Program-made: the position numbers and the translations under genes
DNA from: an uncultured Porphyromonadaceae bacterium
Lineage (GTDB): Bacteria > Bacteroidota > Bacteroidia > Bacteroidales > Muribaculaceae
DNA: 49,864 nt
Direction of reading: 5' to 3'
Assembly: GCA_937892215.1 (NCBI GenBank)
Contig: CALAVE010000085.1
Span: 1-49,864, forward strand
Notes under the pieces: generated by a model
Seen by the model: the letters and a program-made list of their open reading frames with translations, nothing else
Databases searched by the model: none
What the model was told of the DNA's origin: nothing
Shown here: positions 17,210 through 25,470 of the stretch, in pieces
Layout: every line of letters starts with the position of its first letter
Position numbering within the stretch: position 1 is the stretch's first letter

Positions 17210-19339
17210 TTACGCCAATTCACTTAGAAGTTTATCAAGTCTAGTATCCGTAAACGTACGCCAGATTTCGAGCTTTACCATCTTATAATCATCGAATAGC
17301 TGACCGACACGCTCAATCTCAAACACTAACCGGAGGTCATTCTTGTCCTCATTATCTTGACCTTCTTTACGGTAGCCAAGCCGCGCCATCTTGATATAGT
17401 AGAGATCTCGAATACCTTTTCCAGTGAGGTACGGCATGAAGTAGTAGAGCTTGTTGAGCGCAACTGTTGACGGAAACTTCTTGCCTGTATAGTAAATCTT
17501 GGCCGAGCCATCGAGATACTGTTCCCAATTGTCCTTTTTGACGTTGCAGATAAGGAGGTTCTTTGCAAGGTCGATAGGCAAGTTACGATGAATATTCTTC
17601 GTACCGTATTCAATCTCAAAGTCCTCGCGAGCCATGAAGTTTTGTGTGATTGGCTCAAGTTCGTATTGGTCGAAGAGGTCGAGGAAATTTAATTGCATGT
17701 GCTTCACCTTCTCTGTTTTTTTCTTCTCCATAGACTTTTCAAGTGTCTCACGAGTCAAACGACGATTGATGATTTTGTGCCAAATTGAACGAGCCAATTT
17801 AACCTCTTCTTCAGACAATCCCATACCTTGGTGCAAAATGATTTCATCGGTGTAATCAAGGATTTCATCAGCACTCGCTTTCCTACGAAGCATTCGATCA
17901 AGAGTATCAAATATATTCTCATTCTCTTCTCTATATGGTAAATAGATACCTCCGACCTCGCTTGGCATGAGTTCAAGACATCCACCGCCAAAGTTGCGTC
18001 CGAGAATCTCCGCAAAGGCAAACGAGAGTGAGTTATAGTAACTTGCAACAAAGGCTTTCTTGTTCACACCATCTTTGATGAAGACCCTGTGCATAGTATC
18101 CGTAGTGTATGCACCAGCCTCGTTGAGCACAAACTTCGGATAGAGGTTGTTACGACGAAGGAATAATGCGTCTGAAAGTTTTATGGAAGGAATAACCCAC
18201 CATTGATCTCGAATGCTTGTCTTGTAGCCTTTATCAATGTCAGCAGCTTCACCGCTTTCAAGATAAGCCTTCACGCCTTCGTTGCCGTTCTCTTTGGCAT
18301 CAGGAGTGAATACAAGAAGATGAGCTTTCGCCTCAGAAGCGACATTCGCTTTCCAGTCACGCTTCGTAAAGCAAAGGCTGTTTACTTGAACACTTCTGCC
18401 AACCATCGGACGAGCGTATTCTTCCAATTGGTACATGCTAACTACCGATTGCGGCACTGTGAAGAAATCATTTGAGCCTGTTGTAATACCTACCTCCACA
18501 TTTGCAAATGAAGAAATTGTTGTAGCTTTCTTCACTTTGTTGAGCAGATCAAGTTCCTTTTTGTCAAGGAAGTAATAGGTCCACTTGTCCGTGTGGAAGT
18601 CAATATCCTTACTTGGAAACTTCAACTGATGGGGATCGAGTGCTAAAAGTCCCTCTGTGTTCTTAACCTCAATGTGCTCTATCTTGTGTTCGTTTGTACC
18701 ATTCTTCTCACAAAGGAGCAGAACTACCTCCTGCTGAATTTCCTCAAAAACAAGGTTCTCAAAAGAAATGATGTTTATCTTGTTGAAGGTCTTTGCAAGA
18801 TACTTTCGGAGTTGCTGTGCGTACTTCACCATAAGCAATTCAGAAGGAATTACAAATCCCATCTTGCCATTGTCACGAAGAAGCTGAGTGCAACCAACGA
18901 CGAATGTTACCCACGCATTTGTGAGTTTCGTACGTTTGAGTTTTGCATTCTGGAAGATTTCGTCAGCAAGCTTTTGCTGTGCAGCATCGTAATATTGATA
19001 CCGTATAAACGGAGGATTGCCGACAACAAGGTCAAATCGTTTTTCTGTGTCAAGGCAGAAACGATGAAAATCCTGGTTAACAACCTCCGAATCATGCAGG
19101 CCAAGAGCGCGTGCCTTGTCTGCCTCTGCTGCTTCGTATTCAACTGCGGTTACAGTATTGAAGAGCATGTTTTCATCACGCATACACTCCAAGAACACAC
19201 CATCACCACAACTTGGCTCCAGTATGTCAGCATCTTTTCCACCATTAATACCCCAATGCAGTATGAATGATGCAATGGCAGGTGGAGTGTAGTATGCTCC
19301 TCTCAATTTTTCTGCGGATGCGTCTTTAATCAGCTGCAT
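17210..19339 (-). CDS. Gamma-class N6-adenine DNA methyltransferase, type IIG partner
   Basis: This enzyme probably transfers methyl from S-adenosylmethionine to adenine N6 in DNA. In the 709 residues, motif X is RGAYYTPPAIASFI (13-26), motif I DILEPSCGDGVFL (38-50), and motif IV VVGNPPF (105-111), in the M.TaqI/Eco57I order. The middle and C-terminal parts (about 240-480) resemble TaqI-type target-recognition domains; the last 180 residues are unassigned. The start overlaps the end of the type IIG gene by 14 bp, so the two are translationally linked. Eco57I systems also pair a large fusion enzyme with a separate methylase, though that methylase is shorter (544 residues). The gene is AT-richer than its flanks. 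Confidence 0.85.
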   Translation of the reverse strand: MQLIKDASAEKLRGAYYTPPAIASFILHWGINGGKDADILEPSCGDGVFLECMRDENMLFNTVTAVEYEAAEADKARALGLHDSEVVNQDFHRFCLDTEKRFDLVVGNPPFIRYQYYDAAQQKLADEIFQNAKLKRTKLTNAWVTFVVGCTQLLRDNGKMGFVIPSELLMVKYAQQLRKYLAKTFNKINIISFENLVFEEIQQEVVLLLCEKNGTNEHKIEHIEVKNTEGLLALDPHQLKFPSKDIDFHTDKWTYYFLDKKELDLLNKVKKATTISSFANVEVGITTGSNDFFTVPQSVVSMYQLEEYARPMVGRSVQVNSLCFTKRDWKANVASEAKAHLLVFTPDAKENGNEGVKAYLESGEAADIDKGYKTSIRDQWWVIPSIKLSDALFLRRNNLYPKFVLNEAGAYTTDTMHRVFIKDGVNKKAFVASYYNSLSFAFAEILGRNFGGGCLELMPSEVGGIYLPYREENENIFDTLDRMLRRKASADEILDYTDEIILHQGMGLSEEEVKLARSIWHKIINRRLTRETLEKSMEKKKTEKVKHMQLNFLDLFDQYELEPITQNFMAREDFEIEYGTKNIHRNLPIDLAKNLLICNVKKDNWEQYLDGSAKIYYTGKKFPSTVALNKLYYFMPYLTGKGIRDLYYIKMARLGYRKEGQDNEDKNDLRLVFEIERVGQLFDDYKMVKLEIWRTFTDTRLDKLLSELA

Positions 19340-22334
19340 AGAGTTCTTTTATTTTAGGGATTAATGAGACTTCCTCTTCGGTCATTCCGTAGAGGTTGTT
19401 TATCGCTTGTTGCTGTTCTTCCTTGAGTAATTCAAACTGTCGTTTCAAAGGTGTTGCCTTTCTTGCATTGTTTCCAATGGCTGCTATTCTATCTCCGAGC
19501 GAGATGAGCGACTTCTGACGTTCAACGATTTCTTTGTGTGCAGCGACATCAGCAAGATTGTTGAAATCAATAGTGCGTACAGGAATCTGCTTTAACACTT
19601 TTGTTCCACGAGCGATGAAGCCACCTCTAAATATTTCACCGTAAAGGGATGCTAGCCATTCTCCCTGAATTGAACCAAGTATAGCTTGTATGTAATAGAT
19701 GGAGTATTGGCTATCCGCAGGAATACTTACAAGACAATACCCCGCAGTGCCACCAGAAGAAACTAACGTGCCATTTGTGTCAACCGCATACTTGTTCTCC
19801 TGAGCCAGAACACCGACTATTATCTTCTCAGCAATCTCACATGCTTCAAGGCTCTGATGGCGACCAAAACGATGCCATTCGTTTGCTGTAGTAGGTGCTG
19901 GCTTAATGTCTCTGTTAGGACGGTCAAGCTCTGATTTGATTATACTAAGGTAATTGTAGAAATAGGGGTATTTACGCTGGATTGTACTAAGTTTTATTAC
20001 ATCCAGTTTGCCATCAGTTCTTCTCTTGTATGGGAAAATAACTCGTGCATTTGGCTTGAATGTACGATAGGTGTTGAGAGAGTCATCGCCAGACACCGTC
20101 TTGAAGTAAGGTTTTGTAACCTTCTTCTCAATCTGATAAAGTTGCTTGTTATACTTGAAATAGTAATACTGTCTATCCTCGCTTTCAGGTTGGAAAATAT
20201 ACACCTTGTTTGCACTCGTTTGGATGCCATTAAAAATGTAATCGTCACCTACGATTTCGCCTAAAGGAAGACTTTGAGTTGAAATGTGATTCAGAATTGA
20301 TTGCAATCTATCAGAACAAAGAACCCATGTCTCTTCTCCCAAACAGCTTATATTTCGCTCGTTTTCTGAGAATGAAGTCAAATCGCGAACTTTCCATTTT
20401 GCCAAACTATCAACTTCTGAATACGTGAATGAGTCATTTTCCTTGTTTTGCAGAATGATGATGCATGAATAGGTGGATTTGTCGGAAAAAACCTGATGAG
20501 CACCAAATGAAGTAATTGCCTTGATGCTCTTGTTGGAAGAAATGTAATTACGGAGCTCTTTGCCAGCACCAACCTTCATAAATTTACTTGGCACTATATA
20601 TCCCATCGCACCATCTTCTTTCAATAGCTTGAATGCACGTTCAACAAAGAGGAAATACTTATCGTATTGCTTGTAAGCACTCTTGTAGCGTTTTGGATAA
20701 AGTTTGTGTTCCTTGGGTGTAAAGACCTTGATGTCCTCTGTCTTCATGTACGGAGGATTACCAATAATGTAGTGAAACTTGCGTTCTCCAAAGTCAAAAG
20801 GATTGATCTCTTCAACTTGATTGCCTGGAACATCAGAAGATTCAAGCAAACTATTGCCATAGAAGATGTTATCATCAAGATTAGGCAATACTGGATGGAA
20901 TGACGCAATTGTTGAATCATCTTCTCCTTCAAGAAGTTTCAACAAAAGACCAAACTTACAAGCTTCTACAGCATTGAAATCTTTATCAACACCATATATA
21001 CAACTCATGAGTACGTTACGCTTAACCTCAAATTTTAGTTTGAAGGTATTTACGTCTGTTTGAATCAGCTTACTCTTGTCATTAACCGTGTAGTAGTCAA
21101 CTAACGCATCACAAAGAATCTGAAATGTTTCCAAAAGGAACGCACCTGAACCGCAAGCAATGTCAGCACATTTAAGGCTTAGAATCTGTTTGTCTGTCAG
21201 ATGTGCAAGATTATCCTTCATTGTCTGACGAAGAATTTCACGTACAATGAAGTTTGGAGTGGTTACGATGTCTCTATCCTCATTCTCGGGTTTATTGACA
21301 ATGCTCAACTGACCATCAACTACAGCAAGTCTCTGTGACAGAAAAATCTCGTATATCTTGCCGAGTATATCGGACGAAAGAACCGCAAACGAATAAGGAC
21401 TTTGAGGAAAATAGAGTTCACGAATGATTGACCAGAACGAAGAACTTACATTGCCAATGATTTCTGCAGATAGTTTTTCCTCGAAAAGACCAGAATTGTA
21501 GCGAGAGTCAGCAGCCTTGAACTTTGCAATCAGTTCCTGATAGCTGTTGTGGTCAGCAATCTGCAATAAGCTTTGGTACGTTTCGATGTTTCTGTCTTCG
21601 CATACACGAAGGAAAAGGATTTTGTTGATGTAGCTCTGAACCACATCACCAAGTTCCTCCATTTCGATTTCAGGGTTACAGTTCAGAATCTCTTTTCCGA
21701 GCATCAAACGCCAATTATTAATCTGCTGTAAGAAGAGCTCATCAACCGATTTGTGATTCACGTTTGCTTCAATCTCACTCCACACCTCATCAAAGTGACC
21801 AGAATACACAGATTCCTTGCCGAGGTACTCCAATAGTTCCTCAGCTGCATCTTCGTAATCGGTGTATTTATATTCGCGGACAATAGCCTTGACACGAGTG
21901 TCATTCTGTTCTACTGGATAACAAGTGTCATAAATATAAAGGTGCTCAAAGTTGCTTAATACGCTTATCTTCAAACCTGCAGTAAAACCATAACGACGAA
22001 CTTGCTTTGCAGGATCATCTTCACGCTCAATATGGACGCATGGTTTTTTCGCTTCAAGGAAGAACTTACGCTCGCCAAAAAGGCGGAAAGTGTAGTCAGG
22101 TTTCTTCGTATGGGAAGCTGCATGTGCTTTCAGCGGTTCTTCAAGCAAGACTTCACGCTCATTGGTGTTCTTGCCAGCAGAATTACGAATGTCCCAACCC
22201 AGAATCTCGAACAATGGGTCAAGGAACTCGTTTCTCACCTGAGTTTCATTGAAACGCGATGTGCGATAAACCTCCTTGCCTTGCTCGTATTTCTGGACGA
22301 GGGTTCGTATTTTGTTTTTTATTTCGTTTATCAT
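19326..22334 (-). CDS. Type IIG restriction-modification enzyme, Eco57I-like
   Basis: This single polypeptide joins nuclease, N6-adenine methyltransferase and target recognition. The 1002-residue length is close to Eco57I (997). The N-terminal domain has a PD-ExK nuclease motif: Pro79-Asp80 in KKPDYTF and Glu94-x-Lys96 in FFLEAKKP. A helical connector spans about 180-350. The methyltransferase has DIACGSGAFL (391-400, motif I) and IIGNPPYM (524-530, motif IV). The remaining C-terminal part (about 690-960) fits a TaqI-like specificity domain. Such enzymes usually cut outside an asymmetric site. It lies 26 bp after the GIY-YIG gene and overlaps the partner methylase, so all three form one operon. 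It appears intact. Confidence 0.9.
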   Translation of the reverse strand: MINEIKNKIRTLVQKYEQGKEVYRTSRFNETQVRNEFLDPLFEILGWDIRNSAGKNTNEREVLLEEPLKAHAASHTKKPDYTFRLFGERKFFLEAKKPCVHIEREDDPAKQVRRYGFTAGLKISVLSNFEHLYIYDTCYPVEQNDTRVKAIVREYKYTDYEDAAEELLEYLGKESVYSGHFDEVWSEIEANVNHKSVDELFLQQINNWRLMLGKEILNCNPEIEMEELGDVVQSYINKILFLRVCEDRNIETYQSLLQIADHNSYQELIAKFKAADSRYNSGLFEEKLSAEIIGNVSSSFWSIIRELYFPQSPYSFAVLSSDILGKIYEIFLSQRLAVVDGQLSIVNKPENEDRDIVTTPNFIVREILRQTMKDNLAHLTDKQILSLKCADIACGSGAFLLETFQILCDALVDYYTVNDKSKLIQTDVNTFKLKFEVKRNVLMSCIYGVDKDFNAVEACKFGLLLKLLEGEDDSTIASFHPVLPNLDDNIFYGNSLLESSDVPGNQVEEINPFDFGERKFHYIIGNPPYMKTEDIKVFTPKEHKLYPKRYKSAYKQYDKYFLFVERAFKLLKEDGAMGYIVPSKFMKVGAGKELRNYISSNKSIKAITSFGAHQVFSDKSTYSCIIILQNKENDSFTYSEVDSLAKWKVRDLTSFSENERNISCLGEETWVLCSDRLQSILNHISTQSLPLGEIVGDDYIFNGIQTSANKVYIFQPESEDRQYYYFKYNKQLYQIEKKVTKPYFKTVSGDDSLNTYRTFKPNARVIFPYKRRTDGKLDVIKLSTIQRKYPYFYNYLSIIKSELDRPNRDIKPAPTTANEWHRFGRHQSLEACEIAEKIIVGVLAQENKYAVDTNGTLVSSGGTAGYCLVSIPADSQYSIYYIQAILGSIQGEWLASLYGEIFRGGFIARGTKVLKQIPVRTIDFNNLADVAAHKEIVERQKSLISLGDRIAAIGNNARKATPLKRQFELLKEEQQQAINNLYGMTEEEVSLIPKIKELYAAD

Positions 22335-22360
22335 AAGATTTTATTACGATGTATTTTAAA

Positions 22361-23035
22361 CTATCTATCAGAGTCTTTTCTCAATTCACTTAACGTTTTA
22401 CCCTTGTAACTAAAGTACTTAGGACCTTGATAAGCCCCCGAAGAGTTTTGCTTGTTTTCTGGCAAAAATTCACGTGTAAAGGCCGAGAGAGACCAGAGGC
22501 GACCTTGGTATTCCACTTTGTCGTCTGATGCCACGGTGACAGACAGGTTCAATTCATCGAAGACAACTGTATCACCAACATTTAATCCAATCATGTGGAA
22601 CTTAAACGGTGGTTTCTGTGCTCTACGTTCATTCTCTTTGCTGTCTGCTTCTATCTTCTTGTCCTCTTCCTTGCTCCTGCTGATGACAGGTTTGCCATCA
22701 ACATAAACAGCCAGTTCTGCATCTTCGAGCAAATCTGCTATATCACGCATAATATCGAGGGCTACGGAAGGGGCAATATTGAAGAATTCACGATTCTGAC
22801 GAATACGCAAATCCGTCAAGCGGTCAATCTGCTTGTGAATCTGCTTTTCAACCTTATCGAACTTCGATGTCTTTAAAGTTGCATAAATCTCAAATGGCAG
22901 AGGAACAGCCGTATTGTCTAACTCCTTAGAGCGCACATCCACTGGACGCGAGCTCTTTCCTATCTTGACCCAATCTTCGCGAAAGCTAGGATTGGTAAGT
23001 ATATAAACGTAGCCTTGACTATTGTCGTTACTCAT
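22361..23035 (-). CDS. GIY-YIG (T5orf172-like) protein with RAMA/DUF4357-like C-terminal domain
   Basis: The 224-residue protein opens with a GIY-YIG-type core: GYVYILTNP (8-16) replaces the GIY, VKIGKSSRPVDVRSKEL (23-39) carries the second motif with Arg35, and Glu63 in KVEKQIHKQI is a candidate metal ligand. This version resembles T5orf172/MUG113 nucleases. After a charged linker (120-142), residues 143-220 (LNVGDTVVF, WSLSAFTREFL, GPKYFSYKGKTLSELR) look like a RAMA or DUF4357 fold, found with restriction and methylation proteins and proposed to sense modified DNA. It is the first gene of the type IIG operon. It may be an added nuclease or a regulator; which one is unknown. Confidence 0.75.
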   Translation of the reverse strand: MSNDNSQGYVYILTNPSFREDWVKIGKSSRPVDVRSKELDNTAVPLPFEIYATLKTSKFDKVEKQIHKQIDRLTDLRIRQNREFFNIAPSVALDIMRDIADLLEDAELAVYVDGKPVISRSKEEDKKIEADSKENERRAQKPPFKFHMIGLNVGDTVVFDELNLSVTVASDDKVEYQGRLWSLSAFTREFLPENKQNSSGAYQGPKYFSYKGKTLSELRKDSDR

Positions 23036-23099
23036 ATTGCAATTAAATTTGAGAGTATTATTTTACTTGCCCTGAAATCTTCCTGCCTTGTTATGAGAG

Positions 23100-23156
23100 C
23101 AAAGGTAAATAAAAAAAACGAGTTTTTTAGGCTCTATATATAAGAAAATCTAGAGC
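23100..23156 (-). promoter_or_regulatory. Probable promoter and inverted repeat of the restriction operon
   Basis: On the minus strand TACCTTTG (23100-23107) fits the -7 box, about 65 nt before the GIY-YIG start, but no good TTTG lies 19-20 bp upstream. The inverted repeat GCTCTA (23131-23136) with TAGAGC (23151-23156) lies just upstream and could be an operator. A weak -33 box would fit a regulated promoter. Confidence 0.45.
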
Positions 23157-23242
23157 GCAACTATCTTTGTAGAGGAAAAGAGGTTTGTTAATTCAGCCTC
23201 ACATTGTCTAACGGGCTCTAAGTCCCCAATAAATTAAAACTC

Positions 23243-23322
23243 ATGAGAAAGTATGCGGTCTTGATGTGCACAAAGAAAGTGTATTTTGCCGTATCTTGAG
23301 CCAAATTTATAAATTAATTTAG
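23243..23322 (+). pseudogene. IS110-family transposase N-terminal remnant
   Basis: ATG-AGA-AAG-TAT starts MRKY. After a one-base deletion around 23255-23257 the frame continues GLDVHKESVFCRIL, matching the start of the DEDD catalytic domain of IS110 transposases (typically GxDVHKxS, with the first catalytic Asp). The frame stops at 23322 and nothing further of the roughly 300-400 residue transposase is visible. It is non-functional. IS110 elements often lack clear terminal inverted repeats, so the borders cannot be set. Confidence 0.55.
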
Positions 23323-23486
23323 ATATTACATTGTTTCGGATATAAAATCGCTGTAATTTAACAAAATTATATGTGTTCGAGTGCAATATATCAGAGAAGA
23401 GTTACCGTTCTATCTGAGAGACGGGTGCGTATGAGAGATTTTCCGGGGATTAGTTTGGTTGTTTTAGTAGAAATATCTAACCATCA

Positions 23487-23545
23487 ACCCCAAATCGGTC
23501 ATTAGGCCGACGAAGGGTTAATTTATAATTAACGAGTAAAGGGAA
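23487..23545 (+). repeat. Intergenic repeat, copy B
   Basis: GTCATTAGGCCGACGAAGGG (23497-23516) matches copy A at 18 of 20 positions. It is followed by TTAATTTATAATTAACGAGTAA, itself partly palindromic (TTAATT/AATTAA), with the ACGAGTRA tail shared with copy A. Confidence 0.5.
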
Positions 23546-23642
23546 CACACGTGGACTGTCATTCTGTGTGACTAAATTTTACACTCAATAGTTAGAATTA
23601 CCAACAATATTTAACTTTCAAAAGTAAAAAAATGACCTAATA

Positions 23643-23674
23643 TTTGATATTCTAAAGTAAAGTTTGTATCTTTG
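23643..23674 (+). promoter_or_regulatory. Perfect-consensus promoter of the DUF4143 ATPase gene
   Basis: Plus strand: TTTG (23643-23646), 20-bp spacer, TATCTTTG (23667-23674). Both boxes match the consensus fully. The predicted leader is only about 20 nt. Confidence 0.8.
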
Positions 23675-23698
23675 CACATGAAATTATGAGTTTGCAAT

Positions 23699-24892
23699 AT
23701 GGACAGAATTTATAAGACATACGGACGATTACTGGCTGCAACTGACTTGGGCTTCACCAGATACCTGTACGACAAAATCAATTGGGACAACCGACTGATT
23801 GTCATTAAAGGTGCAAAGGGCGTGGGCAAAACGACCATGCTCCTTCAGCATATACTCAAAACATTTCCTGACAAGCAGAAGGCTCTTTATGTATCGCTTG
23901 ACCATATTTGGTTTGCCCGCCATACGCTACTTGATCTGGCGGAGTATCATTATACACATGGGGGCACCCATCTATTTCTTGACGAAGTACACAAATATAA
24001 AGGATGGCAACAGGAAATCAAGAATATGTACGACTCCTATCCTGATTTGCACATCGTGGTAACTGGTTCTTCCATGCTAAGGCCGGAGGAGTCGCTGGTC
24101 GGTGACCTATCGCGCCGCCATCGACAATATACACTAGAGGGTCTGTCGTTCAGGGAGTATCTGGAATTGGAACAGGTGGCTAACCTACCCGTGTTGTCAT
24201 TAGAGACCGTACTGAACGGCCACTTCATGCAGGCATCCCAGATTACTTCAAAGGTTAAGGTGCTCGGTCATTTTGAGAAATACGTAGAGTCAGGGTATTA
24301 TCCTTTTTATCGTGAGGAAGGAGACGGCTTTTCCGACCGTCTGCAACAAGTAATAGACACTATCATCAACACGGAGATTCCCTCTGTAAGTAACATAGAG
24401 TATGATTCCGTCTATAAAGCCAAGCTGCTGCTGGCTGTGCTGGCGGAAAGATCTCCTTACACGCTGAACATTTCCGGATTGTGCAACACGCTTCAGGCTT
24501 CACGCAATAACGTACTGAAACTTCTTGACTTGATGGACAAAGCCGCATTAGTGCGTAGGCTTTATTCCGCAGACAGCGGAATGAATATGCTGACAAAGCC
24601 AGAGAAGGTGCTATTCGCCAATACCAATCTAATGTACTGTCTTACACCCAAAGCCGAGGATGGAACAATGCGTGAAACATTCCTTGCCTCCCAATTGGCG
24701 GTTGCTCATCAACTCAGCATGCCGAGCCAAGGTGATCTGGTTGCTGACGGCAGATGGCTTTTCGAGGTCGGTGGAAAGAACAAGGGTTTCACACAGATAA
24801 AGGGTATAGAAAACAGCTATGTTGTCGCAGACAAAATAGACATCGGGCATGGCAGCAAGATACCCCTTTGGCTTTTCGGTATGCTTTATTAG
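23699..24892 (+). CDS. AAA-family ATPase with DUF4143 domain
   Basis: The 397-residue cytoplasmic protein has Walker A GAKGVGKTT (38-46), Walker B HLFLDEVHKY (91-100), and a sensor strand HIVVTGSS (118-125), as in the AAA_14 family. The C-terminal third has a winged-helix part (SGLCNTLQASRNNVLKLLDLM) and then LFEVGGKNKGF, the degenerate PD-(D/E)xK-like core of DUF4143. Such ATPases are very common and variable in Bacteroidota and sit in accessory regions; their job is not settled, with suggestions including defence and nucleic-acid handling. It has its own strong promoter and lies next to the restriction operon in the opposite direction, so it need not be part of that system. Confidence 0.88.
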   Translation: MDRIYKTYGRLLAATDLGFTRYLYDKINWDNRLIVIKGAKGVGKTTMLLQHILKTFPDKQKALYVSLDHIWFARHTLLDLAEYHYTHGGTHLFLDEVHKYKGWQQEIKNMYDSYPDLHIVVTGSSMLRPEESLVGDLSRRHRQYTLEGLSFREYLELEQVANLPVLSLETVLNGHFMQASQITSKVKVLGHFEKYVESGYYPFYREEGDGFSDRLQQVIDTIINTEIPSVSNIEYDSVYKAKLLLAVLAERSPYTLNISGLCNTLQASRNNVLKLLDLMDKAALVRRLYSADSGMNMLTKPEKVLFANTNLMYCLTPKAEDGTMRETFLASQLAVAHQLSMPSQGDLVADGRWLFEVGGKNKGFTQIKGIENSYVVADKIDIGHGSKIPLWLFGMLY

Positions 24893-24900
24893 TAATTTTG
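24867..24900 (+). promoter_or_regulatory. Possible promoter for yjbQ-miaA
   Basis: TTTG (24867-24870), a slightly long 22-bp spacer, and TAATTTTG (24893-24900) overlap the end of the ATPase gene and lie about 140 nt before yjbQ. If real, it would drive the core genes whose original promoter may have been displaced by the island. Confidence 0.35.
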
Positions 24901-25040
24901 CGTAGGATAGAGAACTAGATTATCATTCACGACATTCAAATGTATCACCATTTAGGAAAAGATTATGAATTCTGATACGTTTTTGACTGTACTTTCATTT
25001 TTGTTTTTTTATCAGTAACTAAGTATTAAATGTGAGGAAT

Positions 25041-25454
25041 ATGGTTCGACAAGTGGAGTTTGCATTGAGAGAACGAAGCCGTGGGTGTCACTTGGTGACG
25101 CAGGAGGTGCTGGAGCGTCTGGGCAAATTGCCCCAGACGGGGCTGGTGAACCTGACGCTGAAACATACGAGTGCGGGGCTGTGTCTGAACGAGAACTATG
25201 ACCCAGACGTTCGCCACGACCTTGGGGCGATACTGGACCACGTGGTGCCTGAGAACCAGACATATTACCGCCACACGCTGGAGGGTGCCGACGACATGCC
25301 CGCGCATGCGAAGAGCGCGCTAACGGGAGTGTCGCTGACAATCCCGATTACTGACGGGAGGCTGAACCTGGGCACATGGCAGGGAATATACTTGTGTGAA
25401 TTTCGCGACTATGGCGGTCAGCGCCGTGTGGTGGCCACAATTATAGGTGAATGA
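25041..25454 (+). CDS. YjbQ family protein (UPF0047)
   Basis: The 137-residue protein belongs to the small single-domain YjbQ family, annotated as a secondary thiamine-phosphate synthase because some members complement thiamine auxotrophs. Family hallmarks are visible: LTLKHTSAGLCLNENYDPDVRHDL with the conserved His and Asn, HTLEGADDMPAHAKSAL, and the closing GTWQGIYLCEFRDYG. I start at ATG 25041; a GTG three codons earlier (25032) is an alternative. The stop overlaps a GTG that opens the miaA frame, so the two are probably co-translated. Confidence 0.9.
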   Translation: MVRQVEFALRERSRGCHLVTQEVLERLGKLPQTGLVNLTLKHTSAGLCLNENYDPDVRHDLGAILDHVVPENQTYYRHTLEGADDMPAHAKSALTGVSLTIPITDGRLNLGTWQGIYLCEFRDYGGQRRVVATIIGE

Positions 25455-25470
25455 CAGACCAGAGAGGCAC

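Larger units (their letters stand above)
23157..23640. other. AT-rich gene-free stretch with mobile-element debris
   Basis: This segment between the restriction operon and the ATPase has no intact gene. It holds the IS110-like remnant (23243-23322), an open 44-codon frame at 23371-23505 (MCSSAIYQRR to NHQPQIGH) without recognisable similarity, and repeat copy B, whose CATTAG contains that frame's stop codon. The make-up suggests decayed insertion sequences. Confidence 0.5.

Noticed and set aside
23371..23505. 44-codon frame MCSSAIYQRR to NHQPQIGH
   Set aside because: It could be a transposase tail, since its stop falls in the repeat core, but I recognise no family and there is no supporting start or promoter.
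17061..25040. Island as an integrated element with attachment sites
   Set aside because: No integrase gene and no tRNA at either border, and no clear direct repeats at the exact junctions; only weakly related repeats at 17135 and 23497.
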